Shown here: positions 16,017-25,251 of the stretch, piece after piece
Position numbering within the stretch: the stretch's first letter is position 1
How the letters are laid out: each line of letters starts with the position of its first letter
DNA from: UBA4971 sp029551185
Lineage (GTDB): Bacteria; Bacillota; SHA-98; UBA4971
Direction: 5' to 3'
DNA: 64,000 nucleotides
NCBI GenBank assembly: GCA_035593725.1
Contig: DAOSZN010000008.1
Span: forward strand, 1-64,000
Program-made: the position numbers and the translations under genes
Notes under the pieces: model-generated
The model's input: the letters and a program-made list of their open reading frames with translations, nothing else
What the model was told of the DNA's origin: nothing
The model's database searches: none

Positions 16017-17609
16017 CTAAGCCTTAGCATATACTTGGTAGTCTATCTCAGGGAAAATGTTGTTCCTTGCTTCAATATCTGAAAGCCAGCTTTCGTCAAT
16101 AGACTCCCGCCGGATATCCTCATAGAGTTTCGTGAACCGCCACAAGTGTTCTTTAGTACGCCTGACTGCGTACGGGACTACGGTCCCTGTCTTCATGATG
16201 AATGCCCAGTCGCTGCTCTGAGCTAGGAGCAACTCGCGGGCTGCCTGATTTAAGGCTCGTCTCCTCAGGCCGTCTGAGTCCGGGTAGGCTTTGGCAAGTT
16301 CCGTCATTCTCTCCGCTGCTTTATGAAGATGACGGTAAATCCAGTCGTTGGAACCTTCAAGCCAGACCTCATTGTAGCCTTTATATCCCCAACTTGAAAG
16401 GGACGGTGTAGAGACTTGGTTGCGAGTGTATACGTTTAGATAGTCGCTTGGTGTAACTAACTTGAACACGTTCTGGTCGTAAGTCGCCTTTCTTATCAAG
16501 TAATCAAGCCACTCCGGTCCTTCGAACCACCAATGTCCAAAGAGCTCAGCATCGTAAGGTGCGACTACAATGGGTTTTCTATCCATTACAGATGCCAGGT
16601 ATTCGATTTGCCTCTCTCTGTTGAACATGAAGTTCCCTGCGTGGATTGCAGCTTTTCTTAAGGCACGTCCCCTGTCATAAGGTTGTTTGTCATGGGTTTT
16701 CCCGGTAATCCTGTGGTATTTTATCCCTGTGCCGATACGGGTTCCGCTTGGGTGTATGTATGGTTTTATGTAGTCGTAATCCAAGTCATAACCTATATCC
16801 CGATAGAATTCCCGGTAATCGTAATCCCCCGGATATCCCTCTCGTGCGCTCCATACTTGCTTGGATGATTCCATGTCCCTACCGAAGGAGGCCACACCTG
16901 ACTTGCAGTATATCGGCGCGAACACTCCGTACTTAGGTTGAGGCGACGCGAAAAGCACTCCGTGAGCGTCCAATATGAAATATCTTATACCTTCCTGCTT
17001 CAAGTATTCATCATCACCCGGATTGAAACCGCATTCAGCAAGCCAGAAGCCTTGAGAATTGCGGTGAAAAGTTTGTCTGTGGTAGTCGGCTGCTATCTTT
17101 ACCTGGGCACGCACCGCTTCGCGGGATATCTCCATAAGCGGAAGGTATCCATGGGTTGCGCAAGAAGTAATAATTTCCAGGCATCCCTTGTCCTGAAGCG
17201 CGGTAAATGCAGTGATTAGGTCGCATTGGTATTCATCTTGGAATATACGTCTTGCTTCACGGAACTTCTCCAGGTACATTTTGGCGTTCTCATTGAATTC
17301 CGGGAGCCAGCGGGTTCGTTCAACTTCTCTTTCCGCAAGCTCGATAAGGCGTTCTATGTGGCGGAGATACCGCTCCTTGAGGAGGGAGTCCTGAAGCATG
17401 GACGAAAGGGGCGGGGTGAGGGACATTGTTATTCGAAATTTTATTCCCTCATCAGCCAGGCGGTTGAATACTTTTATGAGAGGAATGTACGTTTCTGTAA
17501 TGGCTTCATAAAGCCAGGTTTCCTCAAAGAAATCAGAATGCTCAGGGTGTCTCACATACGGCAAGTGCGCATGAAGGATAAGGGCAAGATAGCCTTTTTC
17601 ATCTCCCAT
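16017..17609 (-). CDS. GH57 1,4-alpha-glucan branching-type enzyme
   Basis: 530 residues; ATG at 17609. The five GH57 regions are recognisable: LILHAHLPYVRHPE (region 1), ATHGYLPL (region 2), FWLAECGF containing the Glu nucleophile (region 3), APYDAELFGHWWFEGPEWL with the acid/base Asp (region 4) and AQSSDWAFIM (region 5). The length and the DUF1957-type C-terminal helical part match the branching-enzyme subgroup rather than amylopullulanases. No signal peptide, so it acts on cytoplasmic glucan. It is cotranscribed downstream of the DUF4912 gene (22 bp gap) and converges on the nucleotidyltransferase. Confidence 0.88.
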   Translation of the reverse strand: MGDEKGYLALILHAHLPYVRHPEHSDFFEETWLYEAITETYIPLIKVFNRLADEGIKFRITMSLTPPLSSMLQDSLLKERYLRHIERLIELAEREVERTRWLPEFNENAKMYLEKFREARRIFQDEYQCDLITAFTALQDKGCLEIITSCATHGYLPLMEISREAVRAQVKIAADYHRQTFHRNSQGFWLAECGFNPGDDEYLKQEGIRYFILDAHGVLFASPQPKYGVFAPIYCKSGVASFGRDMESSKQVWSAREGYPGDYDYREFYRDIGYDLDYDYIKPYIHPSGTRIGTGIKYHRITGKTHDKQPYDRGRALRKAAIHAGNFMFNRERQIEYLASVMDRKPIVVAPYDAELFGHWWFEGPEWLDYLIRKATYDQNVFKLVTPSDYLNVYTRNQVSTPSLSSWGYKGYNEVWLEGSNDWIYRHLHKAAERMTELAKAYPDSDGLRRRALNQAARELLLAQSSDWAFIMKTGTVVPYAVRRTKEHLWRFTKLYEDIRRESIDESWLSDIEARNNIFPEIDYQVYAKA

Positions 17610-17631
17610 GTCGAAAACTCATCTCCTTTTG

Positions 17632-18591
17632 CTACCAAGTGCTACGGGCAAGTCTGGTAGTGACGGAGCTGCGCATAGAGGCATCCTTTGACACTGCCTG
17701 AATATCTATGATTTGCTCCCCGTCAGGCAGGGCGTACCTTACATGAAAAGTACCGTCCGGACGAAGTTTGACAGGCCGCCCGGAAATGGTAAGATCTGCG
17801 TCAGGTAAAGTGGCGCCGTGGATTATCACTTCCACAAATGCGTTTAACCAAAACTTTTGAGGCTGTGCTCTTTGCCCCATTTGAGGACTGGATATCTCAC
17901 TTACGAATTCAGAGCCTATTTCCAAGTGCATCCGCTCGGATATTTCGGAAACCATCTCAGGGGATGCCGGAAGGCCGGTAGACAGAGGATAGTACCTCTC
18001 TATTGCTGAAAGTGTCATCCATTCTTCATCAATGACTTCAGACATGCCGGCTCTGGGGGTTTTGACTACGTTTGACTTTGACAAGCAAAGGAAGCGGCCG
18101 TCTTGTCCAATAAGTCCGAGCTCTGCACAGTAAGATCTGTTAGGCCGATCAACGTTTATATACCAGTTTTTGGCATGTTCGCCAATGTCAATGCTCATAG
18201 TCTTATGTGCGTTGCTTCCGTCAAATTCGATATCAGTCACATCATGCACCCGGAGAGCCTTTTTGGAAGTCAGCCATCCTTCCGGTCCCAACGCCATGGT
18301 TACCATGTCTGAAATGTCTTCCGCGATTTCCCAGTATGCGTGTATCCAATATGGATCCCGCACCATAAGGACTATTTGGGTTGAGCCATATCTCTGAGGA
18401 AGCTCATATTGGCTGTCCCATGCATATCCAGGAGCTTCTTGATATTGAATAGGAGCTTCACCTACGTGTAATTCGCGAGTCTCAATGATTTGAATCTCAG
18501 GGACGACCTCTGAAACATGGATTTCCACCGCCTCAGAGGGGCCGGCGCCTTGACTGAGACTGTTTTCTGTCGTTTTTTCAGAATTTTGCAA
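17632..18591 (-). CDS. DUF4912 domain protein
   Basis: 319 residues from TTG at 18591, placed 7 nt after GGAGGT on the minus strand. The DUF4912 core is seen as QIVLMVRDPYWIHAYWEIAED followed by RVHDVTDIEFDG and KNWYINVDRPNRSYCAELGL. A C-terminal part (FWLNAFVEVIIHGATLPDADLTISGRPVKL) looks like a small beta-sandwich, possibly carbohydrate-binding. The function of the domain is not established; it recurs next to GH57 genes, as here, which suggests a scaffold or glucan-binding role. It is probably translated with the following GH57 gene. Confidence 0.85.
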   Translation of the reverse strand: MQNSEKTTENSLSQGAGPSEAVEIHVSEVVPEIQIIETRELHVGEAPIQYQEAPGYAWDSQYELPQRYGSTQIVLMVRDPYWIHAYWEIAEDISDMVTMALGPEGWLTSKKALRVHDVTDIEFDGSNAHKTMSIDIGEHAKNWYINVDRPNRSYCAELGLIGQDGRFLCLSKSNVVKTPRAGMSEVIDEEWMTLSAIERYYPLSTGLPASPEMVSEISERMHLEIGSEFVSEISSPQMGQRAQPQKFWLNAFVEVIIHGATLPDADLTISGRPVKLRPDGTFHVRYALPDGEQIIDIQAVSKDASMRSSVTTRLARSTW

Positions 18592-18787
18592 TCAGGTTAC
18601 CTCCCCACTGAATCGTGTGGGCATTATCATGTGGAGGCCTCTGTAATAATATCTCTACTGCTGTGAAGGTTTATACCATCGGAATACTGTTTGCTCGTAT
18701 GACTTACACTAAATGTACTCGATTTTGGAAGAGATCGCCTAAATTGAGTAAGGAGAAATCCAGTGACAGCGCAAGGGGGGCATCTTT

Positions 18788-20437
18788 ATGTCAATTGGGT
18801 CATTTGTGCTTGTTCTCCATAGCCATCTGCCGTATTGCAGAAAGGCAGGGGTATGGCCTTTTGGCGAAGAGTGGGTTTTTGAGGCAATGGCGGAAACGTA
18901 TATTCCACTTCTTGATATCATAGACCACCTGGCTGAGAAGAACGTCTCAGGAAGCTTTACAGTAGGGTTTACACCGGTGCTGTTGGATCAATTACAAGAT
19001 CCGTACATGCTGCTTCGGTTTGACGAGTATCTTGAGACTAAGATTGCTACAGCGGAAGCTGACATTCTAAGATTCGGAGCCGAGAGTGAATGGAGTCTTC
19101 AAGAGCTTGCCAAGTTTTACAGGGATCGCTATGAAAGGGTCAGAGACAGTTTTTACCTTCGACACAACAGAAACCTGGTGAACGCCTTCAAGGCCTTTCA
19201 GGATAGGGGGTTGATAGAGATCCTGGCAGGAGCGGCGACTCATGCATATTTACCGCTCCTTGCCACTGACACTTCTATTTATTCTCAGCTCAAGCTTGGA
19301 TATGATGTTTACAATTACAGTTTCGGACGTCCTCCTCAAGGAATATGGCTGCCGGAGTGCGGATATCGTCCCCCGTCAGAGTCATCAAGTGTTGACAGGG
19401 CTCTAAAGGAACTTGGATATTCTTGCTTCTTCGTGGACGCGCACGCTATTGAAGGTGGAGCACCGATAGACGTATACTCAGACAGGATCTTGAAAAAGCC
19501 GGAAGTGCGATCTGCTACCGCAAAGCGGGATTATACCTCTTACCTTCCGTACTTGGTTTCCGGTAGTAACATCGCAGTTCTTGGGCGAAATCAACGCACC
19601 GCATTGCAGGTATGGTCCTCAGAATGGGGTTATCCGGGTGACGGCAATTATCGGGAGTTTCATAGGCGAGATCCAATTTCCGGTTTCAGTTATTGGAAAG
19701 TCACAAGTCGATTGGTGGATATCTCCGCGAAGGAAGTATACCAACCTGAAGCCGCTCTTTGTCGGGCTAAGGAGCATGCTGATCACTTTGTGAACTTAGT
19801 GGAACGGCTCCTTTTGGATTTCAACTCAGAAACCGGAAAACGAGGAGTAATCGTAGCGCCATTTGACGTAGAATTGTTCGGACACTGGTGGATGGAAGGT
19901 CTTGACTGGTTGAAGTGGGCATTGGAAGGCCTCAGCAAGAGTCCCTATGTAGAAGTCGTTTCCGCTTCGGATTGCCTGGAGAGATACCCGCCAAATGAAG
20001 AGATCGACTTGCTGGAAAGTTCATGGGGTCTTGGGGGAGGCCACTATGTCTGGGACAATGATCAAACCAACTGGATGTGGCAAGAAATCCACAGTGCCGA
20101 AAAGGAAATTGAAGACATGGTATTGAAAACAGGCCATAGAAACCGACAAGGAGAAGATAACGCTTCGCTTAGAGCCAGACTTCTAAAGCAGGTAGCCCGT
20201 GAGGCGTTGCTGCTTCAGAGCAGTGATTGGCCGTTTCTTGTTACTACGGAACAAGCTAGGGATTACGGTGAGAGGAGATTCCTCGAACATAAGCATAGAT
20301 TTGAGAGGCTTACCCATGCTTTGGCCAAGGACCCAATACCCCCTGACATCGTGAGCTACCTGGAGCAACTTGAGTCTATTGACGCAGTATTCCCTAAGAT
20401 TGATTTCACCGCTTTCATGGGAAAGCAGGGATTCTGA
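18788..20437 (+). CDS. Second GH57 glycosidase (DUF1957 branching-enzyme-like)
   Basis: 549 residues; ATG at 18788 behind AAGGGGGG. GH57 regions: LVLHSHLPYCRKAG, ATHAYLPLL, IWLPECGYRPP (nucleophile Glu), APFDVELFGHWWMEGLDWL (acid/base Asp) and QSSDWPFLVTT. It is a diverged paralog of the GH57 encoded at 16017-17609, with the same domain order and a similar C-terminal helical region. Both catalytic carboxylates are kept, so both should be active. It is transcribed divergently from the DUF4912-GH57 pair; the 196 bp between them must hold both promoters. Likely branching or 4-alpha-glucanotransferase activity on the same polymer; the split of roles is unknown. Confidence 0.86.
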   Translation: MSIGSFVLVLHSHLPYCRKAGVWPFGEEWVFEAMAETYIPLLDIIDHLAEKNVSGSFTVGFTPVLLDQLQDPYMLLRFDEYLETKIATAEADILRFGAESEWSLQELAKFYRDRYERVRDSFYLRHNRNLVNAFKAFQDRGLIEILAGAATHAYLPLLATDTSIYSQLKLGYDVYNYSFGRPPQGIWLPECGYRPPSESSSVDRALKELGYSCFFVDAHAIEGGAPIDVYSDRILKKPEVRSATAKRDYTSYLPYLVSGSNIAVLGRNQRTALQVWSSEWGYPGDGNYREFHRRDPISGFSYWKVTSRLVDISAKEVYQPEAALCRAKEHADHFVNLVERLLLDFNSETGKRGVIVAPFDVELFGHWWMEGLDWLKWALEGLSKSPYVEVVSASDCLERYPPNEEIDLLESSWGLGGGHYVWDNDQTNWMWQEIHSAEKEIEDMVLKTGHRNRQGEDNASLRARLLKQVAREALLLQSSDWPFLVTTEQARDYGERRFLEHKHRFERLTHALAKDPIPPDIVSYLEQLESIDAVFPKIDFTAFMGKQGF

Positions 20438-20534
20438 GGTAAATGTTGAATCTCTTCGCCTGAGGTGATGTTCCGGGGTTCAGTATAGTACTGTCTCCGG
20501 TTGTGACCGAAGGATCGAGGAGGATAATAAATAA

Positions 20535-21260
20535 ATGAAACTTGTGGCAGATCTCCACACTCATTCCGTAGCAAGCGGACATGCATATTGCACCATTAAT
20601 GAAATGGCTCAGGCTGCAGCTGAAAAAGGGCTCAAAATGATTGCAATTACCGACCATGGGCCTAACATGCCGGGCGGTCCTCATTTTTATTACTTCGGTA
20701 ATTTGCGTATAGTTCCTTCTGTGATTGCCGGAGTTCAAGTGCTAAAAGGCATTGAAGCGAATATAGTCGGCTTGTCAGGTGAACTTGATTTACCCGATCA
20801 TATGCTGGAGAAACTGGATATTGTGTTTGCAGGGTTCCACACTCATACCGGTTATGAAGGTGACGGGGTTTCCGAAAATACCGGGGCAATGATAGGCGCC
20901 TTGGAAAATCCCTATGTAGACGGTATTGTGCACCCTGGGAATCCGATTTTTCCGGTGGACATCGCTGAGGTGGTTACTGCCGCTTCTGACCTTGGTAAAC
21001 TCATAGAAATCAATAACGCGTCTCTTACTGTCACCAGATTAGAGAGTATGGAAAACTGCGTGAATTTTGCGGAACTTGCAGCGGAATATGGCGCAAGAGT
21101 TGTAATTGGAAGTGATGCTCATCATACTTCTTTGGTAGGCAGTTTTGACAGCGCAATTGAACTCGTGAAAAGAGCGGGCGTTAAGAGCGAATATGTGCTT
21201 AACACAGATGTCAGCAAGATAACTGAATTCCTCGATAAGAGAAGGAAGGCGCTGAGGTAA
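20535..21260 (+). CDS. PHP-domain phosphatase/hydrolase (YcdX-like)
   Basis: 241 residues; ATG at 20535 after GAGGAGG. The metal-site motifs of the PHP fold are all present: DLHTHSVASGHA, ITDHGPNMPGG, KGIEANI, HTHTGYEG, HPGNP and GSDAHHTS, enough for a trinuclear metal centre. The length and motif spacing match the YcdX/YcsE-type stand-alone PHP phosphatases. Its stop is 3 bp before the amino-sugar kinase start, so the four genes to nagB form an operon. A role in dephosphorylating a sugar phosphate is plausible but not shown. Confidence 0.85.
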   Translation: MKLVADLHTHSVASGHAYCTINEMAQAAAEKGLKMIAITDHGPNMPGGPHFYYFGNLRIVPSVIAGVQVLKGIEANIVGLSGELDLPDHMLEKLDIVFAGFHTHTGYEGDGVSENTGAMIGALENPYVDGIVHPGNPIFPVDIAEVVTAASDLGKLIEINNASLTVTRLESMENCVNFAELAAEYGARVVIGSDAHHTSLVGSFDSAIELVKRAGVKSEYVLNTDVSKITEFLDKRRKALR

Positions 21261-21263
21261 GAC

Positions 21264-22268
21264 ATGGGGCTTGTCATTGCAATAGACGCAGGCGGCACTA
21301 AAACAGACTGTCTAATCGGCACAACACAAGGGGAAATTCTTGCGAAATCAGTGTCCGGTCCTGCCAATTACCAGTTGGTAGGCATAGACGGCGTGCTTCG
21401 GGTCATAAGCGAACTGCTCCGTGCAACGGACGATTATTGGTCCCATGAAAGGCACGGATTTGAAGTCATGTGGATAGGTATTGCAGGGGTGGATAGGCCC
21501 GGAGAGCGGGAGCAGGTGGCTATGTCTCTTCGAAATCTGGGAGCTGCAAGTAAGGTCATAGTGGATAATGATGCGATGATCGCTCTTGCCAGCGGGACAA
21601 TGGGCAAGCCGGGAATCGTGGTCATTGCAGGCACAGGCTCAATAGCGTTCGGAGTCAACGGAGAAGGAAAGCGGACAAGGGCCGGGGGTTGGGGATATAT
21701 CCTAGGGGATGAAGGCAGCGCCTATTATATTGGACATTCTGCCCTTAACCAGGTTACACGAGCTCAAGACGGCCGTGGGCAACCTACTTTGCTGGCTCAG
21801 GCAATCATTGACCATTTCGGTATAGATAGTATAGACGGGTTGGTAGGGTTGGCGTACACCGGCAAACTGGATAGAATTGATATTGCGGGCCTTTCACCGC
21901 TCGTGGCAGAAGCAGCAAAAGAGGGAGATGAAACAGCCTGTCGGATACTGGATTCGGCAGGTGCTGAACTTGGGATTGCAGCAGGCGCAGTGGCAAAGGC
22001 TCTCAACATGGAAAGGTCGGCGTTCCCGTGTGTTACTACAGGCGGGGTCTTTAAGTCAGGTAAGGCGGTTACGTACGCGCTTATGAGAGAATTGGCGAAG
22101 GTGGCTCCCATGTCACACCTTGTTGAGCCTGAGTTTCCTCCTGTTGTCGGCGCCTATTTTATGGGTATCCGCGAACTCGGGCAGGAGATTGATGAGGATG
22201 TAAGAGAACGCGCAAGAACTTCACTGGCAGGACTCAAGTTTTCCGCTTCTTGCTTGGAGGAGGATTAA
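21264..22268 (+). CDS. BadF/BadG-type N-acetylglucosamine (amino-sugar) kinase
   Basis: 334 residues; ATG at 21264 with GAGGTAA upstream. ASKHA-fold signatures: AIDAGGTKTDCLIGT (phosphate 1), GIAGVDRPGE, DNDAMIALASG and VIAGTGSIAFGVN (phosphate 2), plus GGWGYILGDEGSAYYIG, the glycine-rich stretch typical of NagK and of the clostridial MurNAc/GlcNAc kinase MurK. It would phosphorylate GlcNAc (or MurNAc) salvaged from cell wall or chitin so that NagA and NagB, encoded next, can act. The gene ends 2 bp before the nagA start. Confidence 0.87.
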   Translation: MGLVIAIDAGGTKTDCLIGTTQGEILAKSVSGPANYQLVGIDGVLRVISELLRATDDYWSHERHGFEVMWIGIAGVDRPGEREQVAMSLRNLGAASKVIVDNDAMIALASGTMGKPGIVVIAGTGSIAFGVNGEGKRTRAGGWGYILGDEGSAYYIGHSALNQVTRAQDGRGQPTLLAQAIIDHFGIDSIDGLVGLAYTGKLDRIDIAGLSPLVAEAAKEGDETACRILDSAGAELGIAAGAVAKALNMERSAFPCVTTGGVFKSGKAVTYALMRELAKVAPMSHLVEPEFPPVVGAYFMGIRELGQEIDEDVRERARTSLAGLKFSASCLEED

Positions 22269-22270
22269 TC

Positions 22271-23479
22271 ATGATAATAAAAGGCGCTGACATACTGACT
22301 CCGCAAGGCATGATCCAATCCGGAATTCTCGTAATAGAAGACGGTATCATAGCAAGAATCAGTCCTTTTGGCGACGCAGGTTTTGACACCGGGCTTCCAT
22401 GTAAACATGAGCCTCGGCATGAAGTTATTGACGGGACCGGTCTAACGCTTGTCCCTGGGTTTATTGATATTCATTCCCATGGCGGAGGAGGGTGTGATAC
22501 TTTAGACGGAACTTATGACTCACAGGAGAGGATGTGTCTCTCTCATGCTGCACACGGTACCACCGGAATCCTTCCAACGACAATGTCAGCTCCGTTTGAA
22601 ACCCTTCTTCAGGTGTCAGAATTAATCGGTCACGCAATAGAAACTAATGTCCTCGACGGCGCTAAGATTCTAGGGCTTCACCTTGAAGGGCCGTGGCTTA
22701 ATCCGGAATTCAAAGGCGCTCAGTCGATAACAGGTATACGCAGGCCTTCCATAGAAGAACTGGACGCGCTTATCAAGGCGTCCTCCGGAAATATCAGGAT
22801 GATTACTGTGGCACCGGAGATGCCGGGGGCCCTGGATCTTATCAAGCATGCAGCGGATTCCGGGATCAAAGTCTCTCTCGGACACTCATCCGCCACGTAT
22901 GAGCAGGTTATTCAAGCCGTTCAAGCCGGCGCCACCCATGTCACCCACGCCTATAATGCCATGAGCGGTCTGCATCACAGATGTCCCGGAATGGTTGGGG
23001 CAATGCTTTCGTGTGATAAGCTTACTGCGGATGTGATCCTTGATGGGTTTCATCTTCACTGTGCTGCTGCCAAGATACTTATGAAGTGTAAAGGGAAGGA
23101 TAGGCTTGCCTTGATAACAGATGCCACAATGGCTGCCGGTATGCCCAACGGTCGGTATGAATTGGGTGGACAGGAGGTTATCTTCCGTGACGGAGCAGTC
23201 AGGCTTCCTTGTGGCAATCTTGCAGGATCCGCCCTTACATTGGATAACGCAGTGAAATATGCTGTCCTAAAACTTGGGTGTTCGTTGGAGGATGCTATCA
23301 CCATGGTTTCGGAAACTCCTGCCAAAATAATCGGCATGTATGACAAGAAGGGCAGCATCGAAGCAGGCAAAGATGCGGATCTCGTTCTTCTTGACGCGTC
23401 CTTACAGGTAAAGGCAACCATTGTAAGCGGCAATTTGGTATACATGTCAGAAGTCAAAGACGATTCACGAAAGGCTTAA
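22271..23479 (+). CDS. nagA: N-acetylglucosamine-6-phosphate deacetylase
   Basis: 402 residues from ATG at 22271; the ribosome site GGAGGAGG lies within the end of the kinase gene. An upstream TTG-type start at 22250 would overlap that gene and has no own site. Amidohydrolase motifs: FIDIHSHGGGGCDT, LHLEGPWLNPEFKGAQ, SLGHSSATYEQ, THAYNAMSGLHHRCPG and LITDATMAAGMP, carrying the metal and substrate ligands of NagA. It converts GlcNAc-6-P to glucosamine-6-P plus acetate. Confidence 0.95.
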   Translation: MIIKGADILTPQGMIQSGILVIEDGIIARISPFGDAGFDTGLPCKHEPRHEVIDGTGLTLVPGFIDIHSHGGGGCDTLDGTYDSQERMCLSHAAHGTTGILPTTMSAPFETLLQVSELIGHAIETNVLDGAKILGLHLEGPWLNPEFKGAQSITGIRRPSIEELDALIKASSGNIRMITVAPEMPGALDLIKHAADSGIKVSLGHSSATYEQVIQAVQAGATHVTHAYNAMSGLHHRCPGMVGAMLSCDKLTADVILDGFHLHCAAAKILMKCKGKDRLALITDATMAAGMPNGRYELGGQEVIFRDGAVRLPCGNLAGSALTLDNAVKYAVLKLGCSLEDAITMVSETPAKIIGMYDKKGSIEAGKDADLVLLDASLQVKATIVSGNLVYMSEVKDDSRKA

Positions 23480-23501
23480 AGAGGTAAGAGGAGGCGAGAA
23501 T

Positions 23502-24284
23502 GTGAAAGTAATAGTTGCAGATGACTATGGGATGATGAGTAAAGAGGCCGCTGAGATTGTGGCTGCGGAGATAAGAAAAAAGCCTGACTGTGTTTTGGCA
23601 TTACCTACAGGCGGAACCCCGTTGGGCTTGTATGCGGAACTGGTCAGGATGCACAAAGAAGAAGGGTTGGATTTTTCTTGTGTTTTTGCGTTTAACCTTG
23701 ATGAGTACATAGGCCTTCCTGAGGATCACGAATCAAGCTACAACTTCTATATGCATGACAGGCTTTTCAATCATGTGAATATAAGCAGAGACCGGATCCG
23801 TATCCCTTGCGGGCTTGCAGAAGATCCTGAGGAGGAGGCAGCAGCATACGAATGGGCGATCAAAAGGGCGGGAGGCATTGATCTTGCTGTGCTTGGGATA
23901 GGGCGTAATGGACATATCGGCTTTAACGAGCCAAGGACGGAATTCGGATCCCTTACCCGTCCTATTTATCTTGCTAAGAGGACTATTGAAGCTAACGCAA
24001 GGTTCTTTCAAGAGAATCCTGATGCTGTGCCGAGGCGGGCTATTTCCATGGGGATCCGAACGATAATGAATTCCAGGAAGATTATTCTATTAGCCAGTGG
24101 AGTAGAGAAGTCGCATGCCGTTAATCAGACTGTGCACGGTCCGGTAACCGAGATGGTTCCCAGTTCAGTGTTGCAGCTTCATCCTGATTGCACTTTGATT
24201 TTGGACAAAGACGCTGCTTCTGAACTGGAGCCTTCGCCCAATGGTTTCATCCCGGGACCGGGAATAAAGACTATGGTATACTAG
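23502..24284 (+). CDS. nagB: Glucosamine-6-phosphate deaminase
   Basis: 260 residues from GTG at 23502 behind AGAGGAGG; an ATG at 23500 is in another frame. Motifs: ALPTGGTPLGLYAEL (phosphate binding), FNLDEYIGLPEDHESSY, GIGRNGHIGFNEP (active-site Asn-Gly-His-Ile) and the SGVEKSHAVNQTVHGPVTE region. It turns glucosamine-6-P into fructose-6-P and ammonia, feeding the glycolytic genes further along. The family length of about 240-265 is matched. Only 72 bp separate it from rapZ. Confidence 0.95.
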   Translation: MKVIVADDYGMMSKEAAEIVAAEIRKKPDCVLALPTGGTPLGLYAELVRMHKEEGLDFSCVFAFNLDEYIGLPEDHESSYNFYMHDRLFNHVNISRDRIRIPCGLAEDPEEEAAAYEWAIKRAGGIDLAVLGIGRNGHIGFNEPRTEFGSLTRPIYLAKRTIEANARFFQENPDAVPRRAISMGIRTIMNSRKIILLASGVEKSHAVNQTVHGPVTEMVPSSVLQLHPDCTLILDKDAASELEPSPNGFIPGPGIKTMVY

Positions 24285-24356
24285 GTACATTGACCTGGAG
24301 TTTTTATCCCGGATCACGCCAGACTGAAAGTCGGCAAGAAGCGGGGGCTTTAAACA

Positions 24357-25238
24357 TTGTACGAAGAGCGATTTGTGATAATCACAGGGCTTTCAGGCGC
24401 AGGCAAGAGTGAGGCAGTGCGTGCGTTTGAGGATCTTGGCTTTTTTTGTGTGGATAATCTCCCGCCGACATTGATCCCGAAATTTGCTGAACTTACGGCA
24501 CAATCAGAAGGAAAGATTGATAAGATAGCTTTAGTAGTAGATATAAGGAGTCGCGAGTTTTTCGATAAACTGCTTACTGCATTGGATTCCCTTGAAGAAA
24601 TGGGCGTCGAGTATGAGATCTTGTTCCTTGAGGCATCTGATGAGGTCCTTGTGCGGAGGTTTAAAGAAACTCGCAGACGTCATCCTCTTTCTGCGGAAGG
24701 CGGCATTATCGAAGGAATCTGTGAAGAACGTCGAAAACTCGACGAGATTCGAAAAAGGGCTTCCCGTATCATAGATACATCAAATATTACTCCTAAACAG
24801 CTTCGTGAAAGAATAGCAGGAAGCTTCGTGAGATTGAATCCGAAGAAGGGGATTGATATCATTGTCGTGTCCTTTGGGTTTAAGCATGGTATCCCCATAG
24901 ACGCTGATCTGGTTTTTGATGTAAGATTTCTGCCAAACCCTCATTATGTGGAGGCTTTACGTCCGCTTACCGGGGAATCGGAGGCTGTCATGGAGTATGT
25001 GTTCCGTTCCCGGGTGACCGGATCATTTTTGCATAAGCTTTTTGACCTTATGACGTTTCTTTTGCCACAGTACACAAAGGAAGGTAAGACTCAACTGATA
25101 ATAGGAATAGGATGTACCGGGGGAAGACACCGTTCAGTCGCTATTGCAAATCGCCTTGCCGACTTCTTGACGGATCAAGGATACAATGTGACAGTGGAAC
25201 ATCGGGACAAGGATATTCCTGAAAGACTGGCTGAGTAG
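24357..25238 (+). CDS. rapZ: RapZ/YvcJ family nucleotide-binding regulator
   Basis: 293 residues; TTG start at 24357, GGGGGC about 9 nt upstream. P-loop GLSGAGKS at residues 11-18, followed by EAVRAFEDLGFFCVDNLPP. The C-terminal half contains FGFKHGIPIDADLVFDVRF, NPHY and the conserved GIGCTGGRHRSVAIANRLA. In Enterobacteria RapZ senses glucosamine-6-phosphate and adapts RNase E; in Bacillus YvcJ is a nucleotide-binding protein. Here it starts the rapZ-yvcK pair and directly follows nagB, which consumes glucosamine-6-phosphate. Confidence 0.95.
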   Translation: MYEERFVIITGLSGAGKSEAVRAFEDLGFFCVDNLPPTLIPKFAELTAQSEGKIDKIALVVDIRSREFFDKLLTALDSLEEMGVEYEILFLEASDEVLVRRFKETRRRHPLSAEGGIIEGICEERRKLDEIRKRASRIIDTSNITPKQLRERIAGSFVRLNPKKGIDIIVVSFGFKHGIPIDADLVFDVRFLPNPHYVEALRPLTGESEAVMEYVFRSRVTGSFLHKLFDLMTFLLPQYTKEGKTQLIIGIGCTGGRHRSVAIANRLADFLTDQGYNVTVEHRDKDIPERLAE

Positions 25239-25251
25239 GAGAGATGGCGTA

